Shown: positions 1 to 9,218, numbered from the stretch's first letter. The stretch: DNA of 64,000 nt from Deltaproteobacteria bacterium (GCA_006226375.1 SBHC01000003.1:90087-154086), one strand, 5' to 3'. Notes: generated by a model from the letters alone, not told the origin. Numbers and translations are program-made.

Positions 1-214
1 CCACCAACGTCAGCACAGAGCCCAACCAGAGAAGTACAAAGAGGGGATGACTGTCTTGGATGATTCGATCCATTCCCTTGAACGCTTGCAAGAAGTCATG
101 GTCATTTAGCCCCTGAATTCCGGGCATCACAACCACAGAGAACGCCACAAGAAATCCAGCGACGAGGGTACAAAGAAGGGTAGCCAGCAAAAGAACAATA
201 CGCATTGTTTCCAT
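1..214 (-). CDS. DUF1772 / anthrone-oxygenase-like membrane protein, 3' part cut by window edge
   Basis: Only the first 71 codons lie in the window; the gene runs off at position 1. The visible protein begins METMRIVLLLATLLCTLVAG and has a hydrophobic first helix followed by FSVVVMPGIQGL, then HPLFVLLWLGSVL as a second helix. This arrangement (helix, V-x-MPG-x-x-L, helix) is typical of DUF1772 integral membrane proteins. The start at 214 is chosen because GGAG lies 7 bases upstream; a second ATG at 205 is possible. It follows the NmrA-type gene by 88 bp on the same strand, a pairing common in AraC-controlled clusters, so co-transcription is inferred. Function is unknown; a small-molecule oxidation role is only suggested by the family's fungal relatives. 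Confidence 0.6.
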   Translation of the reverse strand, partial: METMRIVLLLATLLCTLVAGFLVAFSVVVMPGIQGLNDHDFLQAFKGMDRIIQDSHPLFVLLWLGSVLTLV

Positions 215-302
215 AACAAAACTCCACAAACAGCACTCCACCAACAACGAGAGCGCTGTAGCCATATAGATTTGGATTATACAAAAAGTACGTTGAGAGA
301 GC

Positions 303-1160
303 TCAAGCAGCAGCGGTCCATACACCAGCGCTGGCAGCTTTCCGAGCGTAGGTCGCAAAGTCTGTGGGAGGACGCCCCAGAGCACGCTGAATTCCATCGC
401 AGAGATGGGCGTTTCGTCCATCAAGGACCGTCGAGAACAGATAGTCCATCATCCAAACCACTGGCTTGGGCGCACCGGATTCTTCCACCCCAGCCACAAA
501 CGCCTCATGAGGGATCGGAATGTACTGAATGTCTCGTCCTGTTGCTTGTGAGAGAGCAGCCGCAACATCTTGAAAGGAGAGCAGCTCCGGACCTGTCACC
601 TCGTACACTTCGCCGCTATGACCGGTCGCAGAGAGAGCCTCCACCGCAACCTCTGCGATGTCATCCACATCAACAAAGGGCTCCAAGGTTTCGACAGCAG
701 GCAGCGTCATCTTCCCTGCCATCACCATGTCGATGAACGCTCCTTCCGAGAAGTTTTGGTGGAACCAACTGGCCCGTACGATCGTCCACTCCAGACCGCT
801 GTTTTGAACGATCCGCTCGCAGGCCTGGGCTTCCGCTTCTCCACGCCCAGACAACAACACCAGACGCTTAACACCCTTGCGCTTGGCAAGATTCACCAAC
901 GACTGAATTGCGTCCTGGGCACCCGGCACGGCCAAGTCCGGTGCGTAAGTAATGTAGACAGCCGACACCCCTTCCAAACATGCTTCCCAACTCCCTTCCT
1001 TGTCCCAATCAAACGCGGGAGAAGCGGAGCGAGATCCGACTCGAACGGGAATTCCTCTGGCTCGCAGACCGGTCACCACGCGACGCCCGGTTTTCCCGGT
1101 GCCACCGAGAACAAGGGTAAGATTGTGTTTGCTGTTGTGTGGTTGTGCATCTGTACTCAT
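303..1160 (-). CDS. NmrA-like NAD(P)-binding oxidoreductase
   Basis: 285-residue atypical SDR of the NmrA type. The N-terminal dinucleotide loop GGTGKTG is at residues 19-25, after the first beta strand LTLVL. RLVLLSGRGEAEAQACERIV followed by WTIVRASWFHQNFSEG matches the NmrA/HSCARG layout, where the classical YxxxK pair is missing. It probably acts as a soluble redox sensor or reductase on an unidentified substrate. The ATG at 1160 is preferred over one at 1175 because AAGGAG sits 7 bases upstream of it. The gene lies between the AraC regulator and the DUF1772 gene, and the tandem operator at 1244-1281 is directly upstream, so AraC-type control is likely. Confidence 0.8.
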   Translation of the reverse strand: MSTDAQPHNSKHNLTLVLGGTGKTGRRVVTGLRARGIPVRVGSRSASPAFDWDKEGSWEACLEGVSAVYITYAPDLAVPGAQDAIQSLVNLAKRKGVKRLVLLSGRGEAEAQACERIVQNSGLEWTIVRASWFHQNFSEGAFIDMVMAGKMTLPAVETLEPFVDVDDIAEVAVEALSATGHSGEVYEVTGPELLSFQDVAAALSQATGRDIQYIPIPHEAFVAGVEESGAPKPVVWMMDYLFSTVLDGRNAHLCDGIQRALGRPPTDFATYARKAASAGVWTAAA

Positions 1161-1243
1161 GACAAACTCCTTCAATTTGCATAACCATGCGTTGTGTTGA
1201 GTTGAACATGAGAAACAAAGTACAGAAGGAAGCGAGGCAATTC

Positions 1244-1281
1244 TTGACAGTCAACGCCAATCGTTTGACCGAAAACGCCAA
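1244..1281 (-). promoter_or_regulatory. Tandem direct-repeat operator, probably for the AraC-type regulator
   Basis: TTGACAGTCAACGCCAA (1244-1260) and TTGACCGAAAACGCCAA (1265-1281) agree at 14 of 17 positions and start 21 bp apart, two helical turns. Two direct repeats on one DNA face are the usual AraC-family site. They lie between the AraC gene stop and the NmrA-type gene start. The first copy also contains the palindrome TTGACAGTCAA. Confidence 0.6.
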
Positions 1282-1287
1282 ATTGGC

Positions 1288-2301
1288 TTAGTTGGAGTGT
1301 TCTTGGGTTTGAAGCCGGTAGGAACGAGGGCTCTGTCCAACCCATCGTTTGAACGCGCGAGAGAACGCGCTCTGTTCGGAAAACCCTGACATAAAGGCGA
1401 CTTCCGCAAGTGAATAGTCGGTCTCGCGAATCAGCCGTTCGGACAGTTGGCGTCGCGATTCGTCAACCAGATATTGGTAGGTGGTGCCCAACTCAGAAAG
1501 CCTTCGCTGCAAAGTTCGCCCGCTCATGGCAAGATGTTGAGCGACCTCGGAGATCGTAGGGACGCCTTCACTCAAGGCCCGACGAACGTACTTTTGGACC
1601 TGCTCCTCCAAAGAAACGTCCTCTTCCAGCTTGGACACTTCGTCCTGCAAGTGCGAATCAAAAAACCTTGAGATGCTCTCATCTCCCAGATGGTTGGGAG
1701 CCTCAAGCGCCTCTTTCGACACCAAGAACGCGTCCTTGTCTGTCCCAAAATGAACAGGACATCCAAAGAAGTTACGATGTTCCTCCACAGAGCTGGGAGC
1801 GGGATGTTTGAGATACACACACAGCGGCTGAAAAGGTCGGGTCGATACTTCTCTCCCAAGGGTCACAAGGCTGGCCAAGGTTGCTTCGTTGGAGAGCCTC
1901 ATTCCAAGGATTCGTTCTCCCGAACGATGCAAATGCATCAAGGCTCCTTCGCGTGTAGCTTCCAGCTCGTAAAAAGCAACGCTTGTGAGTACAAGAGCAT
2001 AACGAACGACCCGCTCAAACGTACCGCGGAGATGAACGGCGGACTTCATCGCAAGGCCCAAAGCCCCGTAGTCGTTGCAGCGCATGGTAGACCCAACCCG
2101 CAACGGAAAGGAATGGGGCACTTGCTCCGAGAGCGCCACCCGCTCCAAAAGGCTGTAGTATTCGTCATCATTGAGCATGTGGGCAGGGTCTACAGGTTCT
2201 TCGAGAGAGAGACCGATCGACTGCAAAAGTTGCTCCTGATTCGTCCTCCCCTCCGCAGCCATGATTACTTTTTTTGCGAACAGCTTGGTGATTCGACCCA
2301 T
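1288..2301 (-). CDS. AraC-family transcriptional regulator with arabinose-binding-like N domain
   Basis: 337 residues. The C-terminal 90 residues form the double helix-turn-helix DNA-binding domain: first HTH around ISEVAQHLAMSGRTLQRRL, second around SLAEVAFMSGFSEQSAFSRA, ending FKRWVGQSPRSYR. The N-terminal 200 residues with MRCNDYGALGLAMKSAVHLR match the arabinose-binding-like sensor domain of OruR-type AraC proteins. It likely binds a small ligand and controls the downstream NmrA/DUF1772 genes through the tandem repeats at 1244-1281. It starts 42 bp after the transglutaminase gene on the same strand. The start at 2301 is not well supported by an RBS; an internal ATG 13 codons later is possible. 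Confidence 0.88.
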   Translation of the reverse strand: MGRITKLFAKKVIMAAEGRTNQEQLLQSIGLSLEEPVDPAHMLNDDEYYSLLERVALSEQVPHSFPLRVGSTMRCNDYGALGLAMKSAVHLRGTFERVVRYALVLTSVAFYELEATREGALMHLHRSGERILGMRLSNEATLASLVTLGREVSTRPFQPLCVYLKHPAPSSVEEHRNFFGCPVHFGTDKDAFLVSKEALEAPNHLGDESISRFFDSHLQDEVSKLEEDVSLEEQVQKYVRRALSEGVPTISEVAQHLAMSGRTLQRRLSELGTTYQYLVDESRRQLSERLIRETDYSLAEVAFMSGFSEQSAFSRAFKRWVGQSPRSYRLQTQEHSN

Positions 2302-2342
2302 CCCAAACAGAACCTCACTACCAAGAGAGCATCAAAAAAAAT

Positions 2343-3983
2343 CTAACGAACAATCCGAAACCGCAGTCGCCCTAGCAGCTGCATCAAAGCCATCTGCTTC
2401 GCGAGGCCACCTCGGGCAAAGACAATGTGTGTGACATCGGAGGGGAATTGTCCCCAAGTGGCATCAAGGCTGACCCAGCGATTGGGTGTGACTTCACATT
2501 CATTCCAGGCGTGGAAGTAAAAGTGTCCACGTTGGTAAGCAACCCCTGTCACGATCTCGCAAGGCAACGAGACCGAACGCGCCAACGCTGCCAACAACGT
2601 GGCGTGCTCGTTGCAATCCCCCACACGCTTTTCAAGGGTCTCTAAGGCATTGGGTATCCCCACCACGCTTTGTTTGCGCAACGCCTTGTTCACCCAGGTC
2701 GCGAGGGCTTTGTAGGCAGACAGTCGATCCTTGGCCGACTTCAGAATCTCCCAGGCCTGTCTCCGGATCTTGGGATGCTTGCTTTGCACCAAAGGTGTGG
2801 CCTGTAGTGCCTGTTCACGCCAGTGTTTCTGGATCATCGCTCGGTGGCGACGACGAATTCGCTCCTTGTGCGAAAGCTTTTTTGCAGGCTTCGTGCTTGC
2901 CTTGTTCTTCGATGGAGGGACCTTCGTTTTGTTGACCTTGTTTGCGCTGGCAATCGAGAACGGCTGTCTTGCCCACGATGCGGGGTTTTCCTTCCGGATG
3001 GTCAGTCGTCGAGTTCGTACATCAAGAGATTGCCGCCCCATACGAAGCGCAGGAAACGACTTCACAGGAACGTTGTCCACTTGCAGAGTTAGCGAAGCCC
3101 TTGATGTTGGATTCGCAATCTTGCCCACCAAGCCAATGCGTGTGGCGCGGATAATGTCGAAGCCTTCCTCAATGCCTTTGGGAGCGTCTTGGGCCGACTC
3201 GCGTAGCAAGGTCATCCCACCGGGAGCTTGCTCCTTAACAATCTTTCCATCGTCATCGATCCAGGCCAACAACGACATGTTTCGATATTGTTGACGAAGT
3301 CGCAACGCCCGGTACGTTTTGCCTTTGATCTTAATGTTGTCGTACCCTTCCACCGTGATGATGGATTTGATGTACGAGCGAGACTGTGGATCAAACAAAA
3401 CAGCCTTCAGCTTCTTTCCTGGCGGAGGTTTCTGGGCTGCGATGTAAGGACGCAACACAGTCGGCAGCATCGACGGTCGATACGGTAGCTTCATCCGGGT
3501 TTTGCGTTTCCCCATCAACCACAAGATATGAAGCTTGTCTTGGTTCACCTGACCTTCTGCTCGGAACGCGCTCATCGGCGACTGCAGCTGAAACACAAAC
3601 TGTTGAAGCTGGTATTTGGTGTTGGTTCGCACCTTGGACAGCACGCGAACACGCTGGAAAGACCCAAACAATCGCATCTTCATCAAGGAGCGGTTGGTGA
3701 TCAGGTAGCCGTCCTTTTGTTGCTCGGTGCGAGTGTGGGAGTACCCCATTTTTTGGCCTGCGATGTAGATGCCAGCCCACTCGTCCCCTGTCTTAAGAGG
3801 CTTTTGCACCGCCCACGGGTACAGTTCTTCGAGATCTTTGCCGCCGGTCGATATTGGCCCCACAGCCAAACGAACCATCGTAAAGACCCAGGCGAGCACA
3901 AGACACATTCCCGCCCATCGCCAGGGGATCAGCCAGTTCCAGATTGCTTGCACCCAACGCATATCAACCCCATTCAGACACAT
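2343..3983 (-). CDS. Membrane-anchored transglutaminase-like protein
   Basis: 546 residues. An N-terminal hydrophobic segment (about residues 20-40) predicts a signal anchor with the rest outside the cytoplasm. The C-terminal domain carries a complete transglutaminase-like triad: Cys457 in GDCNEHATL, His491 in FYFHAWNE and Asp507 in SLDATW. Such domains in bacteria act mostly as cysteine peptidases or crosslinkers; the substrate is not evident. The middle contains a Lys/Arg-rich stretch and a long beta-rich region without a recognised domain. An alternative start at 3962 (MRWVQAIW) has GGGG 5 bases upstream. It lies 50 bp downstream of the ClpB-like gene and probably shares its transcript. 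Confidence 0.8.
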   Translation of the reverse strand: MCLNGVDMRWVQAIWNWLIPWRWAGMCLVLAWVFTMVRLAVGPISTGGKDLEELYPWAVQKPLKTGDEWAGIYIAGQKMGYSHTRTEQQKDGYLITNRSLMKMRLFGSFQRVRVLSKVRTNTKYQLQQFVFQLQSPMSAFRAEGQVNQDKLHILWLMGKRKTRMKLPYRPSMLPTVLRPYIAAQKPPPGKKLKAVLFDPQSRSYIKSIITVEGYDNIKIKGKTYRALRLRQQYRNMSLLAWIDDDGKIVKEQAPGGMTLLRESAQDAPKGIEEGFDIIRATRIGLVGKIANPTSRASLTLQVDNVPVKSFPALRMGRQSLDVRTRRLTIRKENPASWARQPFSIASANKVNKTKVPPSKNKASTKPAKKLSHKERIRRRHRAMIQKHWREQALQATPLVQSKHPKIRRQAWEILKSAKDRLSAYKALATWVNKALRKQSVVGIPNALETLEKRVGDCNEHATLLAALARSVSLPCEIVTGVAYQRGHFYFHAWNECEVTPNRWVSLDATWGQFPSDVTHIVFARGGLAKQMALMQLLGRLRFRIVR

Positions 3984-4033
3984 CTCAGAATCACAACAAA
4001 AGAAGCAAGACAGAGCGCGAGTTGTTTCTATTT

Positions 4034-6745
4034 CTAGTTTGCCCCAACAGGGTCCTGATGAGCAAATCGCAGGTGCTGGCGAGAAGGATCAAGGTCCGCC
4101 ACAATCGTATCGCCTTCTTGAAACCGATTCTCCAGAAGCTCCATCGACAGGGGGTTTTGGACATACTGCAAGATGGCCCGACGCAATGGCCTCGCACCAA
4201 ACGCTGGATCGTAACCCATCTCGGCCAACCACACCCTCGCAGCAGGCGTAAAGTCCAATTGGATGGACCGCTCTTGCAACAAGCGCTGCAAACGTTCGAG
4301 TTGGATGGCAGCAATCACCTGAATCACATCCAACGTCAACCGCTGGAAGATCAAGGTCTCATCGATGCGGTTGAGGAACTCCGGTCGAAAGTGAGCGCGG
4401 AGTTGTTCTTCCACCAAGGCCCGGAGTTGCGCGGGATGCTCGGCTGCCTCTCCAAGAATCGCCTCCGCTCCAAGATTGGACGTAAGAATGACGACGGTGT
4501 TTTTGAAGTCGACGGTGCGGCCCTGCCCGTCTGTGAGGTGACCGTCATCTAGCATCTGAAGCATGATGTTAAACACGTCTTGGTGGGCTTTTTCCACCTC
4601 GTCAAACAGCACCACAGTGTAAGGACGTTGACGCACCGCCTCTGTGAGTTGACCGCCTTCTTCGTGACCCGAGTAACCGGGAGGAGGACCGACCAGCCGA
4701 GACACCGCGTGTTTCTCCATAAACTCCGACATATCGATGCGAACCATCGCGCGTTCGTCGTCGAACAAGAACTCAGCCAAAGCCTTGGCCAGCTCCGTTT
4801 TACCAACCCCTGTCGGACCCAAGAACAGGAACGAACCAATCGGTCGCTTGGGGTCGGCGAGCCCGGAGCGAGAACGACGCACAGCCTCCGACACAGCGCG
4901 GATGGCATCGGGTTGACCAATCACCCGCTCGGCCAGACGCTGCTCCATCGCGATCAGCTTGGCCCGCTCGCTTTCCAGCATCCTCGACACAGGGATGCCG
5001 GTCCAATCTCCGACCACTTCGGCGATGTCTTCCGCGTCAATCACTTCTTTGAGGAGTCGCTGCTCGCCGGCTTCTTCAAGGATGTCTTCTGCGTGTTGGA
5101 GTTCGGTTCGCAGCTGTTGAAGCTGACTGTATTTGATTTCAGCGGCGCGTTCGTACAGACCGGCTCGCTCTGCTTCAGCTTCTTCGTGCTCCAACTGCTC
5201 GATCTTCTCCTTAAGCACCCGGATGTCTACGATAGCCCGCTTTTCCCTCTCCCACCGTGCACGCAACACAGCAAACTTCTCTTGCCACTGCGTTATCTCT
5301 TGCTGGATCCTGCGAAGCTGGGTTTGGGCATGGACGTCCGTCTCTTTGAGTAAGGCTTGCTCCTCAATTTTGAGCTGGACCACACGGCGATTGAGGTCGT
5401 CCAGTCGGGGTGGCATCGACTCGATCGCAAGGCGCAATCGGCTCGCGGCTTCGTCCACCAGATCGATGGCCTTGTCCGGCAACGAACGGTCCGCGATGTA
5501 GCGAGATGACAGTCGAACAGCCGCTTGCAGGGCTGCATCCGCAATACGGACCCCGTGGTGAATTTCGTACCTCGACTTAAGGCCTCGAAGAATCGCTACA
5601 CACTCGTCGGTGTGGGGTTCTTCGACCCAGATGTCCTGAAACAACCTCTTGAAGGCAGGGTCTTTTTCAACTTGCTTTCGGTACGACGCGATAGTGGATG
5701 TCCCTATCGCATGCAGCTCGCCTCGAAGCAGCGCAGGCTTGAGCAGGTTGGCAGCCCCCACCCCGCTTTGCCCTCCGCCAGCTCCGACTAGGTTGTGAAT
5801 GTCAGGGAGAACCAGGATAATTTCACCCTTCGACGCTTCAACCTCGTGCAGGAGCGCCTTAAACCGCTCCTCAAATTCACCGCGGTACTTGGCTCCAGCC
5901 AGCAAGGAACCAAAGTCCAACATCGCAAGTCGGCGTCGTTGCAGATGAGAAGGCACATCCCCTTGAACAATGCGCCAGGCCAAGCCATGCAAGATGGCTG
6001 TGCGCCCGACACCGGGGGTTCCCACCAGAAGCGGGTTGTTCTTGTTGCGTCGCCCCAAGATCTGCATCATCCAACGGATCTCGTCATCCCGCCCCACCAC
6101 AGGATCGAGGAGGCCGTCTTCCGCCATCTGAGTGAGATCGCGGGTGTACAAAGCCAGAGCTTCACCCCACGCCACCGCCGTTGGTTCTTCACCCTCAGCA
6201 TGGGATAGGCTGGCTCGCCGACCCTGACTTGCAGTGGAGGTCTGGTGCGTTGTTTCGTACACCGTGCCACCTTCCCGCTCGTCAGAGGTGTTTCGCTCTT
6301 TCCGTCGGAGCCGCTGCAAGGCACGCAAGACACGGGTTCGGGTTACACCCATAAACGAGAGATGACCGCTGGCCCTAGACCGAGGTTCGTCGAGGATCGC
6401 AAGGAAGAGATGGAGGGTAGAAACTGCGTCCTCTCCTTGGCGACGGCATTCTTCTTCGGCCTGGGCCAGAACGTCGCCCAAACGCCGCGAGATCAACACG
6501 TTGGCATCTTGCTCTTGCAGCGATGTTGCTGGAATGGGACCCAAATCAAGCTCCACACGACGTTGCAACTCATGCACCGTCACGCCCAACTCATCCAAAA
6601 GCTGGGTGAGTCCACGTGAGGTCTGTTCCAAAAGCGCAAGAAGGAGATGTTCGGGAGAGATCTCGGAGTTGTGAAAGGAGGCCGCGAGCGCTTCGGCTGC
6701 GAGAACAGCTTCTGCGGCTTGCCGGGTGTAGTGGTCGAATCGCAT
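4034..6745 (-). CDS. ClpB/ClpC-like double AAA+ ATPase with degenerate first ATPase site
   Basis: 903 residues, the usual size for a Clp/Hsp100 unfoldase. Order: two Clp_N repeats (1-145), low-complexity linker (150-190), NBD1 (about 210-430), a coiled-coil middle domain of ClpB length (440-560), NBD2 (600-800), and the C-terminal small domain. NBD2 is intact: GPTGVGKT at 643-650, Walker B VVLFDE at 711-716. NBD1 is not: Walker A reads GTPGVGRT with Arg248 in place of Lys, and Walker B reads LVLPDIH where relatives have IDEIH or IDELH. The second arginine of the RRF finger pair is Leu. It therefore probably hydrolyses ATP only in NBD2. It follows the DUF1844 gene by 23 bp. It is not the usual ClpB and no type VI secretion genes are near. 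Confidence 0.9.
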   Translation of the reverse strand: MRFDHYTRQAAEAVLAAEALAASFHNSEISPEHLLLALLEQTSRGLTQLLDELGVTVHELQRRVELDLGPIPATSLQEQDANVLISRRLGDVLAQAEEECRRQGEDAVSTLHLFLAILDEPRSRASGHLSFMGVTRTRVLRALQRLRRKERNTSDEREGGTVYETTHQTSTASQGRRASLSHAEGEEPTAVAWGEALALYTRDLTQMAEDGLLDPVVGRDDEIRWMMQILGRRNKNNPLLVGTPGVGRTAILHGLAWRIVQGDVPSHLQRRRLAMLDFGSLLAGAKYRGEFEERFKALLHEVEASKGEIILVLPDIHNLVGAGGGQSGVGAANLLKPALLRGELHAIGTSTIASYRKQVEKDPAFKRLFQDIWVEEPHTDECVAILRGLKSRYEIHHGVRIADAALQAAVRLSSRYIADRSLPDKAIDLVDEAASRLRLAIESMPPRLDDLNRRVVQLKIEEQALLKETDVHAQTQLRRIQQEITQWQEKFAVLRARWEREKRAIVDIRVLKEKIEQLEHEEAEAERAGLYERAAEIKYSQLQQLRTELQHAEDILEEAGEQRLLKEVIDAEDIAEVVGDWTGIPVSRMLESERAKLIAMEQRLAERVIGQPDAIRAVSEAVRRSRSGLADPKRPIGSFLFLGPTGVGKTELAKALAEFLFDDERAMVRIDMSEFMEKHAVSRLVGPPPGYSGHEEGGQLTEAVRQRPYTVVLFDEVEKAHQDVFNIMLQMLDDGHLTDGQGRTVDFKNTVVILTSNLGAEAILGEAAEHPAQLRALVEEQLRAHFRPEFLNRIDETLIFQRLTLDVIQVIAAIQLERLQRLLQERSIQLDFTPAARVWLAEMGYDPAFGARPLRRAILQYVQNPLSMELLENRFQEGDTIVADLDPSRQHLRFAHQDPVGAN

Positions 6746-6768
6746 CCGTTGGCTCGTGGTCGATTCGA

Positions 6769-7128
6769 TCAGGAGGAGAGGTTCACGTACTTCATACGAA
6801 GATCGTAGAGCATGGTCTGCAGCAAACGCTCTTCGTCGGAGGTCAGATTCCCTTTGGACTTGGCTTGCAGCATCGCGAGGATATCGATGGACTGTTTGGC
6901 CAGAGGCTTATTTTTCTTACCCTTTCGCCCATCGGGAGCGACTTCTCCCATGTGCAGCAGGGCGGAGTGGTAGAGCGACACCAAGAACGTCGGGAAATCG
7001 ATTTGAGGCAGCGCGCCTCCTGCATCGATTGCATCGAGATCCTCATCCACCCAGTTCGCTCCTGCTCCTTGTTGGGAAGAGGACTCCGATTGGGAAGAGG
7101 TTTCGTTGGGAGAACGTTCATCGGCCAT
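6769..7128 (-). CDS. DUF1844 domain protein
   Basis: 119 residues. An acidic Ser/Gln-rich N terminus (1-40) precedes the DUF1844 domain, recognised by FPTFLVSLYHSALLHMGEV, then PLAKQSIDILAMLQAKSKGN and LTSDEERLLQTMLYDLRMKY. The family is widespread in Myxococcota and other deltaproteobacteria and has no established function. AAGGAG lies 11 bases upstream of the ATG. The gene begins 9 bases after the stop of the preceding small gene and ends 23 bp before the ClpB-like gene, so the three are probably one transcript. Confidence 0.88.
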   Translation of the reverse strand: MADERSPNETSSQSESSSQQGAGANWVDEDLDAIDAGGALPQIDFPTFLVSLYHSALLHMGEVAPDGRKGKKNKPLAKQSIDILAMLQAKSKGNLTSDEERLLQTMLYDLRMKYVNLSS

Positions 7129-7136
7129 GGTTCAAC

Positions 7137-7373
7137 TTACTCCTTGTCTGAGAAATAGAGTTTGCCAGCCCCTTCCTCGTGGTAGCTCAACAGGACTGTC
7201 TGCTCATCCGCTTCACAGGAGGTTCCATCGGGATGCATCCATCGCGCGTTCTCCGACACGTCGGGGAGAGCGTCCAGCATCTCATTCACTTCTGCCCGAG
7301 GGACACGGGCATTGCGCAACTCGCGCTTGATGAAACGAGTGTCTTGCTTGAGCATACTACGCAGTTGGGACAT
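7137..7373 (-). CDS. Small conserved-looking hypothetical protein (78 aa)
   Basis: 78 residues, charged, no signal peptide or membrane segment. It starts MSQLRSMLKQDTRFIKREL and ends in a beta-rich stretch with LLSYHEEGAGKLYFSD. I do not recognise the family. It is taken as real because AAGGAG stands 9 bases before the ATG, it abuts the DUF1844 gene by 9 bases, and no competing frame has comparable signals. Its job is unknown; a role with the DUF1844/Clp pair is only guessed from position. Confidence 0.6.
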   Translation of the reverse strand: MSQLRSMLKQDTRFIKRELRNARVPRAEVNEMLDALPDVSENARWMHPDGTSCEADEQTVLLSYHEEGAGKLYFSDKE

Positions 7374-7472
7374 GATGCGATTCTCCTTTGTGGCATCCAG
7401 AACATACGAACGGTTCCCCCCCAGGTCAAACAGAAATCCACCGGGAAGGTTCGTTAAATCACCAGAATTGGC

Positions 7473-9122
7473 TTAGAATAGGTCTTCAATTAATGTAACT
7501 TTTCGCACGGTTGCTTTGCGCGGAGTTACCGATATCGCTTTGGAAACGTAGCCCTTCTTTTTGAAGACGACCCGGACCGAGCGACCTCGTGGAACAGAGA
7601 TGGATTTGGGTGTGACACCGCGTTTGGTGTCGTTGATCCAAATTTCGGCCCCACTCGGTTTACTCAAAAGTCGCAGCATAATCAAGGACCTTGCACCAGA
7701 AGATCGTGGTTTGCTGCGGCGACGAGACGGAGCAGGCCGCCGTTTCCTCTGTACTTTCCGACGGTTTGAAGGTCGGCGTCGGTTGGAAGGAGCGCGAACC
7801 CTGCCCCGAGGAGCAGGACGCTTTCCAGGCTCATCGTTGTTGTTGGTGTCGTCGTTGGAGCCCACCACCACCGTTTCAATGGCTTTGCGCGGCCTGGGCT
7901 TGGGTCCCCAATTGCCCTTGAGCATGACAACTTTGCGACGTTTGGGAGGCTTCTTCCGTGCGGCCGCTTTGCGCTGCTGCGCCAGAGACATCCACATCCA
8001 GGCCACCAGTCCAACACTTAAGGCTGCTAACCCAGCGAACAGCCAAACCAACCGGCTTGTCTTGGGCTTCTCTTTCCTCCGGTACTGAATCGAGGGGCGC
8101 TGCTTCCGCTTGGCCGATTGACCTCCAGAAGCTTTGAGATCCTGGTAGATGTCTTCCGCGATCGGAGAGACTCCACATTCTTTCATCGCCACATCCAGCA
8201 TCTGCCCAAAGGCTTGCGCCACAGGAAAACGCTGTTCGATGTCCTTGCTTAAGGCCCGCTGGATAAACTGCTCCAACACCTCAGGATATTCCGTGGTGGG
8301 ATCGAGTTCAGCTAGAGTTGGAGGGAACGCCTCAAGTTGAAGACGCATGGTCTCTCGCTGACCGCCGCCATCAAAGGGCCGCTGCCCCGTCAACATCTCT
8401 GCGAGAATCACACCGCAAGCGTAAAGATCCGTGTGTGGTCCCATCAACGCGATGTCACCACGGACCTGCTCAGGAGCCATGTAAAAAGGCGTGCCCACAG
8501 CGTATTTGGATCGTTCTTGCGACTCCTGGTCGGAGCCGCCAATCAGCTGAGCGATACCAAAGTCAACAATCTTCAACACCATGCGACCACGAGAACCTGT
8601 AATCAGAACCAGGTTTTCGGGCTTCAAGTCGCGGTGGATGATGCCTCGTTCGTGAGCGTAAGAGAGCGCATCCAACAGCTGGGAGAAAAGCTCCCAGACC
8701 CAACCTCGTTCAGGTTTGGGATGGACTCGCAAGACACGAAACAGGCTGTTCCCTTCCAGCCACTCGGTGATCAGGTAGAAGCCGATATCTTCAGCAAACC
8801 CAAAGTCGATCACCTGAAGAACATTCTCGTGCTGCAGCTCGGCCAGAACCCGCGCTTCGGCCTGGAAGCGATCGGTAAAGCTGGAGTCTTGCGCAAGCTT
8901 GGGGTGCAAGATTTTAACAGCGAACGAATTCCCCAACGAGACATGGCGAGCCTCATAGACAGCGCCAAAGCCTCCGCCTCCCACACGACGCACAAGCTCG
9001 TAGTTGTTGATCGTGCGTGACACCAGCGAGGGCCACTCTCCATCAAAAGGGAACTTGCACTTCTTGCAACGTTCCGCGCCGTCGGCGTTTTCAAGCTGAC
9101 ACTCACTACAAACTACAGGCAT
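7473..9122 (-). CDS. Ser/Thr protein kinase with N-terminal zinc ribbon and C-terminal PEGA domain
   Basis: 549 residues. CxxC-x10-CxxC at residues 5-22 forms a zinc ribbon. The kinase domain (about 40-320) has the glycine loop VGGGGFGAVYEA, lysine in FAVKILH, the catalytic loop HRDLKPEN and DFG in KIVDFGIA, so it should be active. A transmembrane helix lies at 357-378, followed by a very basic Arg/Lys/Pro-rich linker (385-475) and a PEGA domain (478-549) with SKPSGAEIWIND and PRGRSVRVVFKKKGY. This is the common myxobacterial Hanks kinase layout: cytoplasmic kinase, outside PEGA domain for envelope binding. It ends 99 bp before the small-protein gene. Confidence 0.93.
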   Translation of the reverse strand: MPVVCSECQLENADGAERCKKCKFPFDGEWPSLVSRTINNYELVRRVGGGGFGAVYEARHVSLGNSFAVKILHPKLAQDSSFTDRFQAEARVLAELQHENVLQVIDFGFAEDIGFYLITEWLEGNSLFRVLRVHPKPERGWVWELFSQLLDALSYAHERGIIHRDLKPENLVLITGSRGRMVLKIVDFGIAQLIGGSDQESQERSKYAVGTPFYMAPEQVRGDIALMGPHTDLYACGVILAEMLTGQRPFDGGGQRETMRLQLEAFPPTLAELDPTTEYPEVLEQFIQRALSKDIEQRFPVAQAFGQMLDVAMKECGVSPIAEDIYQDLKASGGQSAKRKQRPSIQYRRKEKPKTSRLVWLFAGLAALSVGLVAWMWMSLAQQRKAAARKKPPKRRKVVMLKGNWGPKPRPRKAIETVVVGSNDDTNNNDEPGKRPAPRGRVRAPSNRRRPSNRRKVQRKRRPAPSRRRSKPRSSGARSLIMLRLLSKPSGAEIWINDTKRGVTPKSISVPRGRSVRVVFKKKGYVSKAISVTPRKATVRKVTLIEDLF

Positions 9123-9189
9123 GGGTCTCTCGTTTGTACATCGTCGTTGGATGGCAAAGTAGGGATTGCGTTCTCGATTAAGACGCGCG

Positions 9190-9218
9190 AGTTTAACATG
9201 TCTGTTCCTCTAAGCCAA
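9190..9218 (-). promoter_or_regulatory. Possible sigma-70 promoter for the zinc-ribbon kinase
   Basis: On the minus strand TTGGCT (-35) and TAAACT (-10) are separated by 17 bases, about 68 bases upstream of the kinase start. The match is moderate and rests on sequence only. Confidence 0.28.

Noticed and set aside
4034..6745. ClpV of a type VI secretion system
   Set aside because: No other type VI genes nearby and the middle domain is of ClpB length.
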